NCBI RefSeq assembly: GCF_009746125.1
Contig: NZ_CP041352.1
Location: forward strand, 2,154,436-2,218,435
Direction of reading: 5' to 3'
Length of the DNA stretch: 64,000 nt
DNA from: Casimicrobium huifangae
GTDB lineage: Bacteria; Pseudomonadota; Gammaproteobacteria; Burkholderiales; Casimicrobiaceae
The translations under genes were made by a program, and so were the position numbers. Positions 8,613 through 17,117 of this stretch are shown one piece after another (positions within the stretch are counted from its first letter, which is position 1; every line of letters starts with the position of its first letter). Below the pieces are notes generated by a model. That model was not told where the DNA came from. It saw only the letters and a program-made list of their open reading frames with translations, and did not search any database.

Positions 8613-9088
8613 TGAACGCGTTGGCGATCCAGCCTGAAATCGCTGTTGCAGCGATCCCGGACGACGAGCGCGTGTGGGTGCCGCAGGCACCGGACGTGTG
8701 GTTTCGTCCGCTGCTGCTGAACACCGTGAGCGGTGGCTGGTGCAATCTGCTGCGTGTCAGAAAGAGCGGCGTCCTGTCGCGGCACCGGCATCCGATGGCG
8801 GTCGTTGGCTATGTGATCCGGGGCAAGTGGTTCTACCGCGAGCACAACTGGGTGGCGAACGAGGGCAGTTTCGTCTACGAGCCGCCCGGTGAAATCCACA
8901 CGCTGGAGGTGCCCGCCGATTGCCCCGAAATGATCACGTTCTTCAACATTCAGGGCGCGATGATCTACCTGGATGGCGATGGCAATCAGACGGGCTATGA
9001 GGACGTGTGGACCAAGATCGAGATGTGCGCAAAGCACTACGAGACGGTCGGGCTGGGCGCTGACTACGTGAAGCAGTTCATCCGTTGA
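8612..9088 (+). CDS. Cupin protein, 2,4'-dihydroxyacetophenone dioxygenase-like
   Basis: A 158-residue single-cupin protein. The metal-binding cupin motif 1 is visible as SRHRHPMAVVGYVIRGKWFYRE (His residues of HRH and the downstream Glu), with motif 2 near YEPPGEIHTLEVP. Overall resemblance is to the 2,4'-dihydroxyacetophenone dioxygenase / ChrR-like cupin group, in which an Fe centre cleaves a C-C bond of an aryl ketone. The same fold also serves other functions, so the substrate is a family-level guess. The ATG at 8612 overlaps the LysR stop, and its own stop overlaps the crcB ATG. Confidence 0.7.
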   Translation: MNALAIQPEIAVAAIPDDERVWVPQAPDVWFRPLLLNTVSGGWCNLLRVRKSGVLSRHRHPMAVVGYVIRGKWFYREHNWVANEGSFVYEPPGEIHTLEVPADCPEMITFFNIQGAMIYLDGDGNQTGYEDVWTKIEMCAKHYETVGLGADYVKQFIR

Positions 9089-9462
9089 TGCCAGCAACAC
9101 TCACGGCAATTGCGATCGGTGCAGTGCTCGGTGCGTGGGCACGTTACGGGCTCGCGCTGGCGATGAACGGCCGTAGCTGGATGCCGTGGGGGACGTTTGC
9201 CGCCAATGCGATTGGCGGCTTCCTGATCGGCCTTGCCCTTGCACACCTCGCCGCCAAGCCGGAACTATCGCCGCTGTGGCGGATGTTTTTTGTGACGGGT
9301 TTTCTCGGCGCGTTGACGACTTTTTCCAGTTTCAGCGCCGAGGTGGTGGTGCTGGTGCACGATGGCGATCTCGGACGTGCATTGACGCTCGCGGCCATGC
9401 ACCTGGTGGCGTCGCTGGTGCTGACCGCGCTGGGATTCGTCGTTTATCGCAGCATGTTGTAG
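9088..9462 (+). CDS. crcB: Fluoride ion channel CrcB/Fluc
   Basis: A 124-residue protein with four hydrophobic helices and the Fluc signatures: an N-terminal GAVLGAWARYGLA block, WGTFAANAIGGFLIG with the pore-lining Asn, and GFLGALTTFSSFSAE with the TTFSTF-like phenylalanine/threonine track and central break. Length is typical. Dimers export fluoride across the inner membrane. The ATG overlaps the stop codon of the cupin gene. No fluoride riboswitch (crcB motif) was recognised upstream, as expected for an internal operon gene. Confidence 0.93.
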   Translation: MPATLTAIAIGAVLGAWARYGLALAMNGRSWMPWGTFAANAIGGFLIGLALAHLAAKPELSPLWRMFFVTGFLGALTTFSSFSAEVVVLVHDGDLGRALTLAAMHLVASLVLTALGFVVYRSML

Positions 9463-9521
9463 GAGCGGGCTTGTCCGCGATCAAACCATCGGCCATCGCG
9501 ATGCTCGGGAGCATCGTGGCC
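9459..9521. repeat. REP-like palindromic element downstream of crcB
   Basis: It begins with a Pseudomonas-REP-like motif (GTAGGAGCGGGCTTGTCCGC) whose GCGGGC/GTCCGC arms can pair. A perfect 8-bp hairpin follows (CGATGCTC-GG-GAGCATCG, 9499-9516), flanked by GGCCA and TGGCC. It starts on the crcB stop codon, so it may also protect or end the transcript. Confidence 0.7.
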
Positions 9522-9569
9522 AAGGCGACTTTTGCAGGTTCTTTCTTTGTTTTGCAGTTGAGGTAATCC

Positions 9570-10544
9570 ATGACACACGCAATCCGCTTCCACGAAACCG
9601 GCTCCCCCGACTTTCTGAAGTACGAGTCGATCGAGCTGCCGCCGCCCGGCCCGGGCGAGGCGCGTGTGCGGCACAGCGCAATTGGCGTCAACTTCATCGA
9701 CACCTATCACCGCACCGGGCTTTACAAAGTGCCGCTGCCGTCCGGTATTGGCAAGGAGGGCGCTGGCATTGTTGAGGCCGTCGGCGAGGGCGTCACCGTT
9801 GTCACACCGGGCGATCGTGTGGTGTATTGCGACGGGCCGCTCGGCAGCTACGCGAGCGAGCGCAACCTGCCGGCCAGCGTGCTGATCAAGCTGCCGCAAT
9901 ACGTGAGCGAGCAACACATTGCGGCGGGCTTCCTGCGGGCGATGACGGTCGAATACCTGCTCAACCGCACCTACAAATGCAAGGCGGGCGACACCATCCT
10001 GTTCCATGCAGCTGCGGGCGGCGTCGGCCTGATTGCCGCGCAATGGTGTCGCGCGATTGGCGTGAACATGATTGGCACCGTGGGTAGCGACGACAAGGGC
10101 AAGCTCGCGCTGGAGCACGGCTGCAAGCACGTCATCAACTACAACAGCGAGAACTTCGTCGAGCGCGTCAAGGAAATCACTGGGGGCAAGAAGGTGCCGG
10201 TGGTTTACGACAGCGTCGGCAAGGACACCTGGCCGGCGTCGCTCGACTGCCTGCAACCGCTTGGCCTGATGGTCAGCTTCGGCAACTCGTCAGGCCCGGT
10301 CACCGGCGTCGATCTCGGCATCCTCGCGGCAAAGGGCTCGCTCTACGTCACCCGGCAAACGCTGATGGCGTACACGTCAAGTCGCGCTACGACCGAGGAG
10401 ATGGCCAACAACGTCTTCAACATGATGAAAGACGGCAAGATTGACCTCGCTGCGAGGCAGACCTACTCACTCGCCGACGCCGCGCAGGCGCATCGCGATC
10501 TGGAAGCGCGGAAGACGGTGGGTGGGGTTATTTTGGTGCCGTGA
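9570..10544 (+). CDS. qor: Zinc-independent quinone oxidoreductase (MDR superfamily)
   Basis: A 324-residue medium-chain dehydrogenase/reductase that reduces quinones with NADPH. It shows the GroES-like N-terminal domain (GVNFIDTYHRTGLYKVPLPS, the quinone oxidoreductase signature) and a Rossmann domain with AAAGGVGLIAAQWCRAIG (about residues 148-165). The zinc-ligand cysteines of alcohol dehydrogenases are missing, as expected for Qor/zeta-crystallin. Its TGA overlaps the GTG start of the next gene, suggesting coupling. Confidence 0.92.
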   Translation: MTHAIRFHETGSPDFLKYESIELPPPGPGEARVRHSAIGVNFIDTYHRTGLYKVPLPSGIGKEGAGIVEAVGEGVTVVTPGDRVVYCDGPLGSYASERNLPASVLIKLPQYVSEQHIAAGFLRAMTVEYLLNRTYKCKAGDTILFHAAAGGVGLIAAQWCRAIGVNMIGTVGSDDKGKLALEHGCKHVINYNSENFVERVKEITGGKKVPVVYDSVGKDTWPASLDCLQPLGLMVSFGNSSGPVTGVDLGILAAKGSLYVTRQTLMAYTSSRATTEEMANNVFNMMKDGKIDLAARQTYSLADAAQAHRDLEARKTVGGVILVP

Positions 10545-11035
10545 AGCTTATCGATCTAGTTCGCGAGAAGCGAGCTCATGTGGCTCGCGTGACGAATGCG
10601 AGAGGGGCTGATGGTGAGATCGCAGCAATTGCCGAAATGGACAACTGGGTTCCGCGGCCAAAGGGGCCAGCGTTAAAGGTCTTGTTGTCCGCGCTGCAGA
10701 GCCGCGGCATCTCCATCAAAGGGTCAAGCTTCGACGCCATTTCTGTCCAGGATTCGCGCGTCGTTGACTTTACCAAGCTGGATGAGGTGTTGGATGCCAT
10801 TCCGCAAATGTGTTTCGTGGAGATCAAAAGCGCTAGCCAGCGTCGCGTCAAGCCTGGCTTTGACGGTTATTTCTTTGCGTTGACGGAAGCGGAGATTCAA
10901 GCGGCCGAGGCGCTAGGCTCGCAGCACGTGGTCGCTCTGTTCAACAAGTTGACCGGCGAGCTACTGCTGTCCTCCGTGCCAGAAATCCTGGCTCGGGCGC
11001 GGTCCATGAACTGGCAGCTATCGATACAGCTATAG
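10541..11035 (+). CDS. Unassigned protein, possible PD-(D/E)XK/DUF3883-like fold
   Basis: A 164-residue protein with a GTG start overlapping the qor stop. No named family is certain. The middle reads D-S-R-V-V-D ... MCFVEIKSASQRRV (about residues 68-105), which has the D...E-x-K spacing of PD-(D/E)XK nuclease-like domains. The following GYFFALTEAEIQAAEALG ... VVALFNKLTGEL resembles the C-terminus of DUF3883-type domains, where a TxxE-x2-A helix follows the EIK strand. Base composition is somewhat lower in G+C than qor. A palindromic repeat follows within 70 nt. The nuclease function is inference only. Confidence 0.45.
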   Translation: MKLIDLVREKRAHVARVTNARGADGEIAAIAEMDNWVPRPKGPALKVLLSALQSRGISIKGSSFDAISVQDSRVVDFTKLDEVLDAIPQMCFVEIKSASQRRVKPGFDGYFFALTEAEIQAAEALGSQHVVALFNKLTGELLLSSVPEILARARSMNWQLSIQL

Positions 11036-11100
11036 GAATTTGGGCGAGGCTCATTTGTGCATCGACGCAATGGATCGCTTGGATACGCAAAGTGACGTAG

Positions 11101-11203
11101 CCCGGAGAAGCGAAGCGCGTCCGGGTTTTGTGTGCCGCGCGTGAGCGCCGATTGGACAACGGCTTCGATCAAAAAGTGCCTTGACGCGCTTCGCTTCGCA
11201 AGG
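11101..11203 (+). repeat. 103-bp bipartite palindromic repeat, copy 1
   Basis: Two 25-bp imperfect palindromes flank a 53-nt centre. Unit A (11101-11125) begins CCCGGAGAAGCGAAGCGCGT and closes with CCGGG; unit B (11179-11203) begins CCTTGACGCGCTTCGCTTCG and closes with CAAGG. A second copy in the opposite orientation lies at 19748-19850 with the same unit order and the same 53-nt spacing. It lies between the possible nuclease gene and the 3' end of nnr. It resembles a BIME or a small non-autonomous element. Confidence 0.85.
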
Positions 11204-11236
11204 CTGCGAGGATTGCACGAATCGCTGAGGCCCCTT

Positions 11237-12736
11237 CTATAGGGTGGCGAGCTCTCCGACGATATCTCCCGCCACCGCCCGCCTGACGCCGCGCGCCGCC
11301 AGCGCATCAGCCGCCGCGCCATGCAGTGCCACGCCGATGCGTGCTGCGTCACTTGCCGAGTACCCCTGAGCTAGCAGGGCGCCGATCATGCCTGCCAGCA
11401 CATCACCCGTTCCCGCCGTCGCGAGCAGCGGGTTGCCTGTTGTGTTGATGGTGGCGGACTGACCGTCGTCAACGACAGTTCCAGTGCCCTTGACGACAGC
11501 AGCGCAATTGAACCGTGTGGCCAGTTCACGCGCCGCGCGCAAGCGGTCGTCCTGCACCGCTGCTGTTGAAATGCCGAGTAGTCGCGCTGCTTCGGTGGGG
11601 TGTGGCGTGATGATCGTGCCGCCCGTGCGACGCGTCACCTGCCCCTGCAAAGTCTTCGATTGCGCGATCAGATTGAGCGCATCGGCGTCGAGGAGCAAAG
11701 GCTCAGGGTGTCGAAGCATCGCCGCCAGCACGCGTCTTGCGTCCGCGCTCTGGCCCATGCCGCAACCGACTGCCAGGGCAGTGGCGTCTGCATACCCGCT
11801 TTGATCCGCAACCGCGCCCATCATCACTTCGGGCATCAGCGGATCCACTTGCGGGTGCGGTTCGGCAAGCCACGCGACCTTCACCTTGCCAGCGCCCATG
11901 CGCATGGCCGCGCGGCTGGCGAGCAGGGCGGCACCCAGCATGCCGTTAGCACCACCAATGATGGCGAGCGTGCCGCGGCTGCCCTTGTGCGCATTGGCGC
12001 GCGCTGGCCGCAACAGCAGGCGAGCGTCGTCCAGGCCGAATGCCGTGACGGCAGTCGGCGCATCACTCAAATCCAATCCGAGCGATGCAAGATGCAGTTG
12101 GCCAACGTAGTCCAGCGCCGGGCCGGTCATCAGGCCGCGCTTCGGCGCGATGAAGGTCAGCGTGTGATCGGCGGCGACCGCGACGTCTCCCACCAGCGCA
12201 CCGGTATCGGCGTCGACACCGCTGGGTACATCGAGCGCCAGTACACTTGCGCCGGCCTCGCGGGCCTGGGCAATGACGCGGACGGCATCGCTGTAGGCCC
12301 CGTCCAGTGGGCGTTTCAGGCCGATGCCAAAGAGGCCATCAATGATCCACGACGCCCCGTCGAACTCGGTCAATGACGGCACCATGGACACGCCAGCATC
12401 CAGCGCTCGCTGCCGGGCTGCCCGGGCATCGGTCGGCAAGTTCATTGCCTCGGCCAGAAACACGACCAACGGTTCATAGCCGCCGGCTCTAAGCTCTGCC
12501 GCACACGCAAACGCGTCGCCGCCGTTATTTCCCGGCCCGGCAACCAGCACGATGCGGTCGCCGCGCTGGCTGCGCGCCATCAGAAACTCAGCCGCCGCCT
12601 TACCGGCGCGACGCATCAGATCAAGATGGGCGTATTGCGCCTCAATCTGGCGCAGTTCCGCGCTGGAAAGCAGTGCGGCATGGTCGGTCAAACCAGCGTA
12701 TGCAGTTGAACTCACCGTAGGCGCCCTAAAATTCAT
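11237..12736 (-). CDS. nnr: Bifunctional NAD(P)HX epimerase / ADP-dependent dehydratase
   Basis: A 499-residue fusion that repairs hydrated NAD(P)H. The N-terminal NnrE/YjeF_N half (about 1-220) has VLVAGPGNNGGDAFACA and VLALDVPSGVDADTGA. The C-terminal NnrD ribokinase-like half has KGSRGTLAIIGGANGMLGAALLASRAAMRMGAGKV, TPHPTEAARLLG and the anionic-hole motif NPLLATAGTGDVLAGMIGALLAQG. Length is normal for the bacterial fusion. It diverges from the CobW-like gene across 32 nt. Confidence 0.95.
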   Translation of the reverse strand: MNFRAPTVSSTAYAGLTDHAALLSSAELRQIEAQYAHLDLMRRAGKAAAEFLMARSQRGDRIVLVAGPGNNGGDAFACAAELRAGGYEPLVVFLAEAMNLPTDARAARQRALDAGVSMVPSLTEFDGASWIIDGLFGIGLKRPLDGAYSDAVRVIAQAREAGASVLALDVPSGVDADTGALVGDVAVAADHTLTFIAPKRGLMTGPALDYVGQLHLASLGLDLSDAPTAVTAFGLDDARLLLRPARANAHKGSRGTLAIIGGANGMLGAALLASRAAMRMGAGKVKVAWLAEPHPQVDPLMPEVMMGAVADQSGYADATALAVGCGMGQSADARRVLAAMLRHPEPLLLDADALNLIAQSKTLQGQVTRRTGGTIITPHPTEAARLLGISTAAVQDDRLRAARELATRFNCAAVVKGTGTVVDDGQSATINTTGNPLLATAGTGDVLAGMIGALLAQGYSASDAARIGVALHGAAADALAARGVRRAVAGDIVGELATL

Positions 12737-12768
12737 GTCTCTTCAGACTGTGGCGCAAGAATACAAGC

Positions 12769-13860
12769 ATGTCGACCAAAGCCGATGCGGCCAAAAAAGC
12801 TGCCGAAAAAGAAGCTCAATCCTGGGGCACTGAGCCGACTGGTGGCCCGATCCCGGTCACCATCCTCACCGGCTTTCTTGGCGCCGGAAAGACGACGCTG
12901 CTGAACCGCATCCTGCGCGAGAACCACGGCGAGAAGATCGCTGTGATCGAAAACGAGTTCGGTGAAGAGGGCGTCGACAACGAGATACTCGCCGACACCA
13001 AGGAGCAGATCGTCGAGATGAACAACGGCTGCATCTGCTGCACCGTGCGTGGCGATTTGATCCGCATCCTGAACAGTCTGTACAAGCGTCGTGCCAAGGG
13101 TGAGTTCAACTTCACGCGTGTGATCATCGAAACGACCGGCATGGCCGATCCGGCGCCGGTTGCGCAGACGTTCTTCGCCGACGAGAAGGTCAACGAACGC
13201 TACCTGCTTGACGCCGTCGTGACCGTCGTCGACGCCAAGCACGGACTCACGCAGCTCAAGGACTTCAGTGAGGCGCAGCAACAGGTTGCGTTCGCGGACC
13301 GTCTGCTCGTGTCGAAGACTGATGTCACGGCCGAGGACGAGACGCAGAAACTCATGGAGCGTCTGCGCAAGCTCAACGTGCGCGCACCGATCAAAAAGGT
13401 CAACTTCGGCGAGACACCGATCCAGGATCTGCTGGACATTCGCGGCTTCAACCTCAATGCCATTCTCGAAATTCAACCCGACTTTCTGACCAGTGACGAT
13501 CACGAGCACCACGACGAAGTGCACAGCTTCGTCATCAAGAGCGAAAAGCCGCTCGATGTGCGCAAGGTGGACCGCTACATCGGCTCGCTGATCAACCTCT
13601 ACGGCGAGCAAATGCTGCGCTACAAGGGCATCCTCTACATCAAGGGCGAGCCGCGTCGCGTTGTATTTCAGGGCGTGCACATGATGGCCGGCTTTGACTT
13701 TGCGAGCGAATGGCCGGACGACGCCAAGAAGGAAAGCACCATCGTCTTCATCGGTCGCAAGCTGCCAGAACCGCTGTTCCGCGAACTGTTCGAGGACTGC
13801 ATCGCCACCGACGAAACACCGGACGATCCGAAGGCCTACGCACAGGGAAGAGTTGAATAG
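12769..13860 (+). CDS. CobW/COG0523 GTPase, putative metallochaperone
   Basis: A 363-residue G3E-family GTPase. Walker A is GFLGAGKTTLLN (about residues 32-43), the COG0523 metal motif CxCC appears as NNGCICCTVRGDL, and there is IIETTGMADPAPV. The NKxD-type motif reads SKTD. A His/Asp-rich stretch (SDDHEHHDEVHSF) precedes the CobW C-terminal domain, consistent with metal binding. Members deliver Zn, Co or Fe to client enzymes. No Zur-type site was recognised in the 32-nt divergent gap, so the metal is not defined. Confidence 0.9.
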   Translation: MSTKADAAKKAAEKEAQSWGTEPTGGPIPVTILTGFLGAGKTTLLNRILRENHGEKIAVIENEFGEEGVDNEILADTKEQIVEMNNGCICCTVRGDLIRILNSLYKRRAKGEFNFTRVIIETTGMADPAPVAQTFFADEKVNERYLLDAVVTVVDAKHGLTQLKDFSEAQQQVAFADRLLVSKTDVTAEDETQKLMERLRKLNVRAPIKKVNFGETPIQDLLDIRGFNLNAILEIQPDFLTSDDHEHHDEVHSFVIKSEKPLDVRKVDRYIGSLINLYGEQMLRYKGILYIKGEPRRVVFQGVHMMAGFDFASEWPDDAKKESTIVFIGRKLPEPLFRELFEDCIATDETPDDPKAYAQGRVE

Positions 13861-13885
13861 GCCGATTGTTTTGGCCATCTGGTCC

Positions 13886-14824
13886 ATGCCACGGATGCTG
13901 ATGTTCGCTAACAGACTTCGGTGGCTGTTTGCTGTCTTTGGCCTGATGGCGGCGCAGGCTCTCGCACAATCGGTAGCGTTCACCTTTGACGATGGCCCGC
14001 ACCTCAGCGACACGCCACGCCTCACTGCCGCTGGCCGCAATCAGGCGTTGCTGGATGCACTGACAAAGCACGACGTCAAGGCGGCGCTGTTTGTCACTGC
14101 GACTAACGGTGCCGATCGTCCGGCCGGTTACGCGCTGGCGAAAGCCTGGGGCGACGCCGGGCACGCGATCGGCAATCACACGATGACGCATGCAGACCTG
14201 CACAAGGGCAGCGTCACGCTCACGCAATATCAGCAGGAGCTGCTGGACTGCGATGCCATCATCCGGACGCTGCCGGGGTATCGCAAGTGGTTCCGCTTCA
14301 CCTATCTGCGGGAAGGCAACACGCCGGAGAAGCGCGATGGCATGCGCGAATTTCTCAAGGCACAGGGTTACAGCAACGCCTACGTCAGCCTGGACACGAG
14401 TGACTGGCGGCTCAACGACAAGCTGGTTCAGACGCTCCGCCGCGACCCGGACGCCGATGTGGCTGCAATCAAGCGCACCTACCTTGCCCACATCTGGCAA
14501 CGTGCGCAGGCTTATTGGGGCCTGTCGCGGCAATTGCAGGGGCGCGACATCGCGCAGGTGCTGCTGCTGCACCATAACCTGATCAACGCCCTTTGGCTTG
14601 GCGACGTGATTGCCATGTTCAAGGCGCAGGGCTGGACGATCATTTCACCGGCACAGGCGTATGCCGATCCGGTGTATCGCCTGCAGCCGGAGCGTGCGGC
14701 GCCGGGACAGAGCTTGTTGCTTTCGATGGCGCGCAGCCTTGGCCTTGGCAAGTTTGACGGCTGGGAGCGCCTGTTTGACGACGGTGACTACGAGATTGAG
14801 CAACTGAAGCGTCTCGGTTACTGA
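13886..14824 (+). CDS. Exported polysaccharide deacetylase (NodB homology)
   Basis: A 312-residue protein with an N-terminal signal peptide (hydrophobic RLRWLFAVFGLMAAQALA, cleavage near ALAQS) and a carbohydrate esterase 4 NodB domain. Visible motifs are TFDDGP (metal-binding Asp pair, motif 1) and NHTMTH (H-x3-H, motif 2), with LDTSDWRL downstream. These enzymes N-deacetylate GlcNAc polymers such as peptidoglycan or PNAG. Start codons at 13886, 13895 and 13901 are all possible; 13886 is used because none has a clear ribosome site. It follows the CobW-like gene by 25 nt. Confidence 0.87.
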   Translation: MPRMLMFANRLRWLFAVFGLMAAQALAQSVAFTFDDGPHLSDTPRLTAAGRNQALLDALTKHDVKAALFVTATNGADRPAGYALAKAWGDAGHAIGNHTMTHADLHKGSVTLTQYQQELLDCDAIIRTLPGYRKWFRFTYLREGNTPEKRDGMREFLKAQGYSNAYVSLDTSDWRLNDKLVQTLRRDPDADVAAIKRTYLAHIWQRAQAYWGLSRQLQGRDIAQVLLLHHNLINALWLGDVIAMFKAQGWTIISPAQAYADPVYRLQPERAAPGQSLLLSMARSLGLGKFDGWERLFDDGDYEIEQLKRLGY

Positions 14825-14972
14825 AGCGCGGCGGCGCCCGCTTGGTCAGAGTGGTGGCGGATTGCACCGACCGCAAGAGCTCCTTGCAGTTCCGCAAGCG
14901 CAGCGCTGCCGTGAACTTGATCCAGCGCAACATCCCGCTGGCAAATCCCTGATTTCATTGCGCCCAGTTCCA

Positions 14973-14994
14973 GACTGACCGGTCGGTCGGGAAT
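14973..14994 (+). promoter_or_regulatory. Predicted PaaR operator upstream of the diiron oxygenase
   Basis: The 22 nt here are identical to 33021-33042 in the paaA promoter. The palindromic core is ACCG-GT-CGGT inside CTGACCGGTCGGTCGGG. As at paaA, the core lies between positions suitable for a -35 (CAGACT, 14971) and a -10 (TGTTTT, 14994), though both hexamers are weaker here. It is 24 nt upstream of the first possible start codon. Confidence 0.75.
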
Positions 14995-15017
14995 GTTTTC
15001 CAACACCGAAGGAGGAC

Positions 15018-16049
15018 ATGCGCGCCATGAACAAGGAAAAATTTGCCCAGCAGATGGAGTTCCCGCCTGCAATTGATCAACCCAACGTCTACCCGCTGTC
15101 GTGGCATGCCCACACCAAAAAGCTGGAAGAAATCTGGGACGCATCGCAGCGAGATGTATGGGACCCGAAGAAGCTGCCATGGGACACCTTCAACGCCAGC
15201 AAATACACATGGGAACAGCGCGAGGCCATTGCCTATTGGTGGACGCTGCTGTCGGTGTTCGATGCCTCGGCGCCACCCGTATTCGCTTCCGCTTTCATCA
15301 AGACCTACGAAGCGCACGAGGAGGACGCCGTGCGCCGCTGCTTCTTCAGCGTCACCCGCGATGAACAGAACCACGAACAGATGTGCGGTCTCGCGATCAC
15401 CAAGTTTCTCGAGCACCCGGACCCGATTACTTACGAGCCCAAGACTGATCTCGGCAAACGTTTGCAGAAGAACGCGAAGTGGCTCTACTTCAATGGCGGA
15501 CGCTACTGGACGGGCTACAAGGCTGCAGTTCCGAAGTACAGCCTCGCAGTGCTGTTCAGTTCGTTCCTGATGGGAGAAATTGCTGCGGCAACCATCTTCC
15601 ACCAGATGGCGGCAGCCTGCACAGAGCCAGTGTTCAAGGAAGGCTTCCGCAACATCGGCAAGGACGAAGGTCGCCACATGGGCATCTGCATGTCGTTGAT
15701 GGAGCGCGACTACCCCAAGCTCGCGGTTGAAGACCGCAGCATGATTACCAAGCAGATTCGCGCTGGCTATCTGTTCCTGTCCGCCGTGCTGTTCGAGCCA
15801 CCGATGGACTTCTGGGATCTGCCGGCAGACTTTATCGCCAACCAGCGCGAGGGCGAGGACGTTGCCCGCAAGGCAGGTTTTGCCATCCCCGGCTACGAAG
15901 CCAAGCTGAACAACTGGCGAGCTGCGATTCTCAATCTGAAGGGCGTGCTCGACAAATATGGCATCCCGTTCCCCGCCATTCCCGAGGTGGGCATCACCGG
16001 GCAGGAGATTACCGACGTCGAGATGGAAGACATCATTCCGGTGTTCTAG
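15018..16049 (+). CDS. Ferritin-like diiron oxygenase component, unassigned substrate
   Basis: A 343-residue protein (340 if it starts at 15027) with a canonical carboxylate-bridged diiron four-helix core. A helix containing YEAHEEDAV is followed by RDEQNHEQM (ExxH); a second pair, LMGEIAAATIFHQM and KDEGRHMGI (ExxH), supplies the other ligands. It is shorter than BoxB or BMM alpha subunits and distinct from PaaA. A strong AAGGAGGA site is 2 nt from the ATG at 15018 and 11 nt from that at 15027, so the exact start is open. The next gene, 17 nt downstream, is a matching reductase, and the promoter carries a paaA-like operator. A role in aromatic or acyl-CoA oxidation is inferred. Confidence 0.75.
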   Translation: MRAMNKEKFAQQMEFPPAIDQPNVYPLSWHAHTKKLEEIWDASQRDVWDPKKLPWDTFNASKYTWEQREAIAYWWTLLSVFDASAPPVFASAFIKTYEAHEEDAVRRCFFSVTRDEQNHEQMCGLAITKFLEHPDPITYEPKTDLGKRLQKNAKWLYFNGGRYWTGYKAAVPKYSLAVLFSSFLMGEIAAATIFHQMAAACTEPVFKEGFRNIGKDEGRHMGICMSLMERDYPKLAVEDRSMITKQIRAGYLFLSAVLFEPPMDFWDLPADFIANQREGEDVARKAGFAIPGYEAKLNNWRAAILNLKGVLDKYGIPFPAIPEVGITGQEITDVEMEDIIPVF

Positions 16050-16066
16050 CGCGGGGTCGGCCACTA

Positions 16067-17092
16067 ATGTCGCAACACATCAAGCTCTATCCCTCGGGGC
16101 GCTCAGTTGCGTGCGAGGATGGTGACACCGTTCTCGTCGCCCTGGAACGTGCCGGCTACGCCCTGCCAAACAATTGCCGCGCAGGCGCCTGCGGCGAATG
16201 CAAGGTCAAGGTGCGGTCCGGACAGTTTGATCAGGGCTTCGTGCTCGACATGGCGCTCTCGGCGGAGGAGCGCCATCAGGGCTATGGCCTCATGTGCATG
16301 GCCAAACCGCTCTCCGAGGAGCTGGAGATTGAGTGGGGAACGGAGGATGCCAAGCCCAAACTGTTCCCGCCGCGCGAATCGCAGTACGCCGTGCTGGTGG
16401 ATCGCATCCCCCGCACGCCACGCATCACCGAGTTCGTACTGAGACCGCTCGGCGAAACGATGCGCTTCTGGCCGGGGCAGTATGTGCAGATAGGTGACGC
16501 CAGCCTGGGTGTGCCGGTCCGCGCCTACTCCATTGCCAACGCGCCGCGCCCCGATGGCGAGATCCGGCTACAGGTCACCCGTGTTGAGAGCCGCGAAGGC
16601 GGCCGCACCAGCCGCTGGTTGCACGACGAGATACAGCCCGGCGATACGATTCGCTTTTCCGGCCCGTTCGGCACCTTCATTGGCGATCCGTCGGTTGACA
16701 CGCCGGTGCTCTGCCTGGCCGCTGGCTCTGGCCTGGCACCGATCCTGTCCCTGACCGAAGCCGCGTTGCGTCGCGGGTATAAGCAGCCAGTGACGCTGAT
16801 GTTCTCCGCGAGATCGGCTGATGAGCTGTACGACCGTGGCCTGATGCGCTACTGGGAAACGCGCTTTCCCAACTTTCGCTATCTGCCGACGACGACGCGA
16901 GAAAGCGCTCCTCGCATCGCGCACGGACGCATCCCTGTGCTGCTGCCGTCTCATTTCCCTGATCTGGGTGGGCACAGCGTGTTCATCGCGGGAACGACCG
17001 GCTTTGTCGACGATTGCGTCGCCGCTGCTCAGGCGCTCGGGGCGAAGCCGACGCTTATTCACACAGAAGGCTTCTTTACCCAGGCGGGCTAA
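16067..17092 (+). CDS. 2Fe-2S/FAD oxidoreductase, electron-transfer component for the diiron oxygenase
   Basis: A 341-residue reductase of the BenC/MmoC/TouF type. The N-terminal plant-type ferredoxin domain binds 2Fe-2S through NNCRAGACGECKV (C-x4-C-x2-C) and LMCMAKP. The FAD domain has RAYSIANAP (RxYS) and the NAD(P) domain has CLAAGSGLAPILSLTEAALRRG. Electrons would pass NAD(P)H-FAD-2Fe-2S-diiron site. Its position 17 nt after the diiron gene, with the same domain order as known monooxygenase reductases, supports pairing. PaaE has the reverse order (ferredoxin domain C-terminal), so this is a separate system. Confidence 0.88.
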   Translation: MSQHIKLYPSGRSVACEDGDTVLVALERAGYALPNNCRAGACGECKVKVRSGQFDQGFVLDMALSAEERHQGYGLMCMAKPLSEELEIEWGTEDAKPKLFPPRESQYAVLVDRIPRTPRITEFVLRPLGETMRFWPGQYVQIGDASLGVPVRAYSIANAPRPDGEIRLQVTRVESREGGRTSRWLHDEIQPGDTIRFSGPFGTFIGDPSVDTPVLCLAAGSGLAPILSLTEAALRRGYKQPVTLMFSARSADELYDRGLMRYWETRFPNFRYLPTTTRESAPRIAHGRIPVLLPSHFPDLGGHSVFIAGTTGFVDDCVAAAQALGAKPTLIHTEGFFTQAG

Positions 17093-17117
17093 CACAGGCG
17101 CGGCGGTTGCTGCCTGT

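Noticed and set aside
12733-14040. 435-codon minus-strand frame opposite the CobW-like gene
   Set aside because: Antisense of a gene with Walker A and CxCC motifs; Val/Leu/Asp-rich composition typical of antisense frames.
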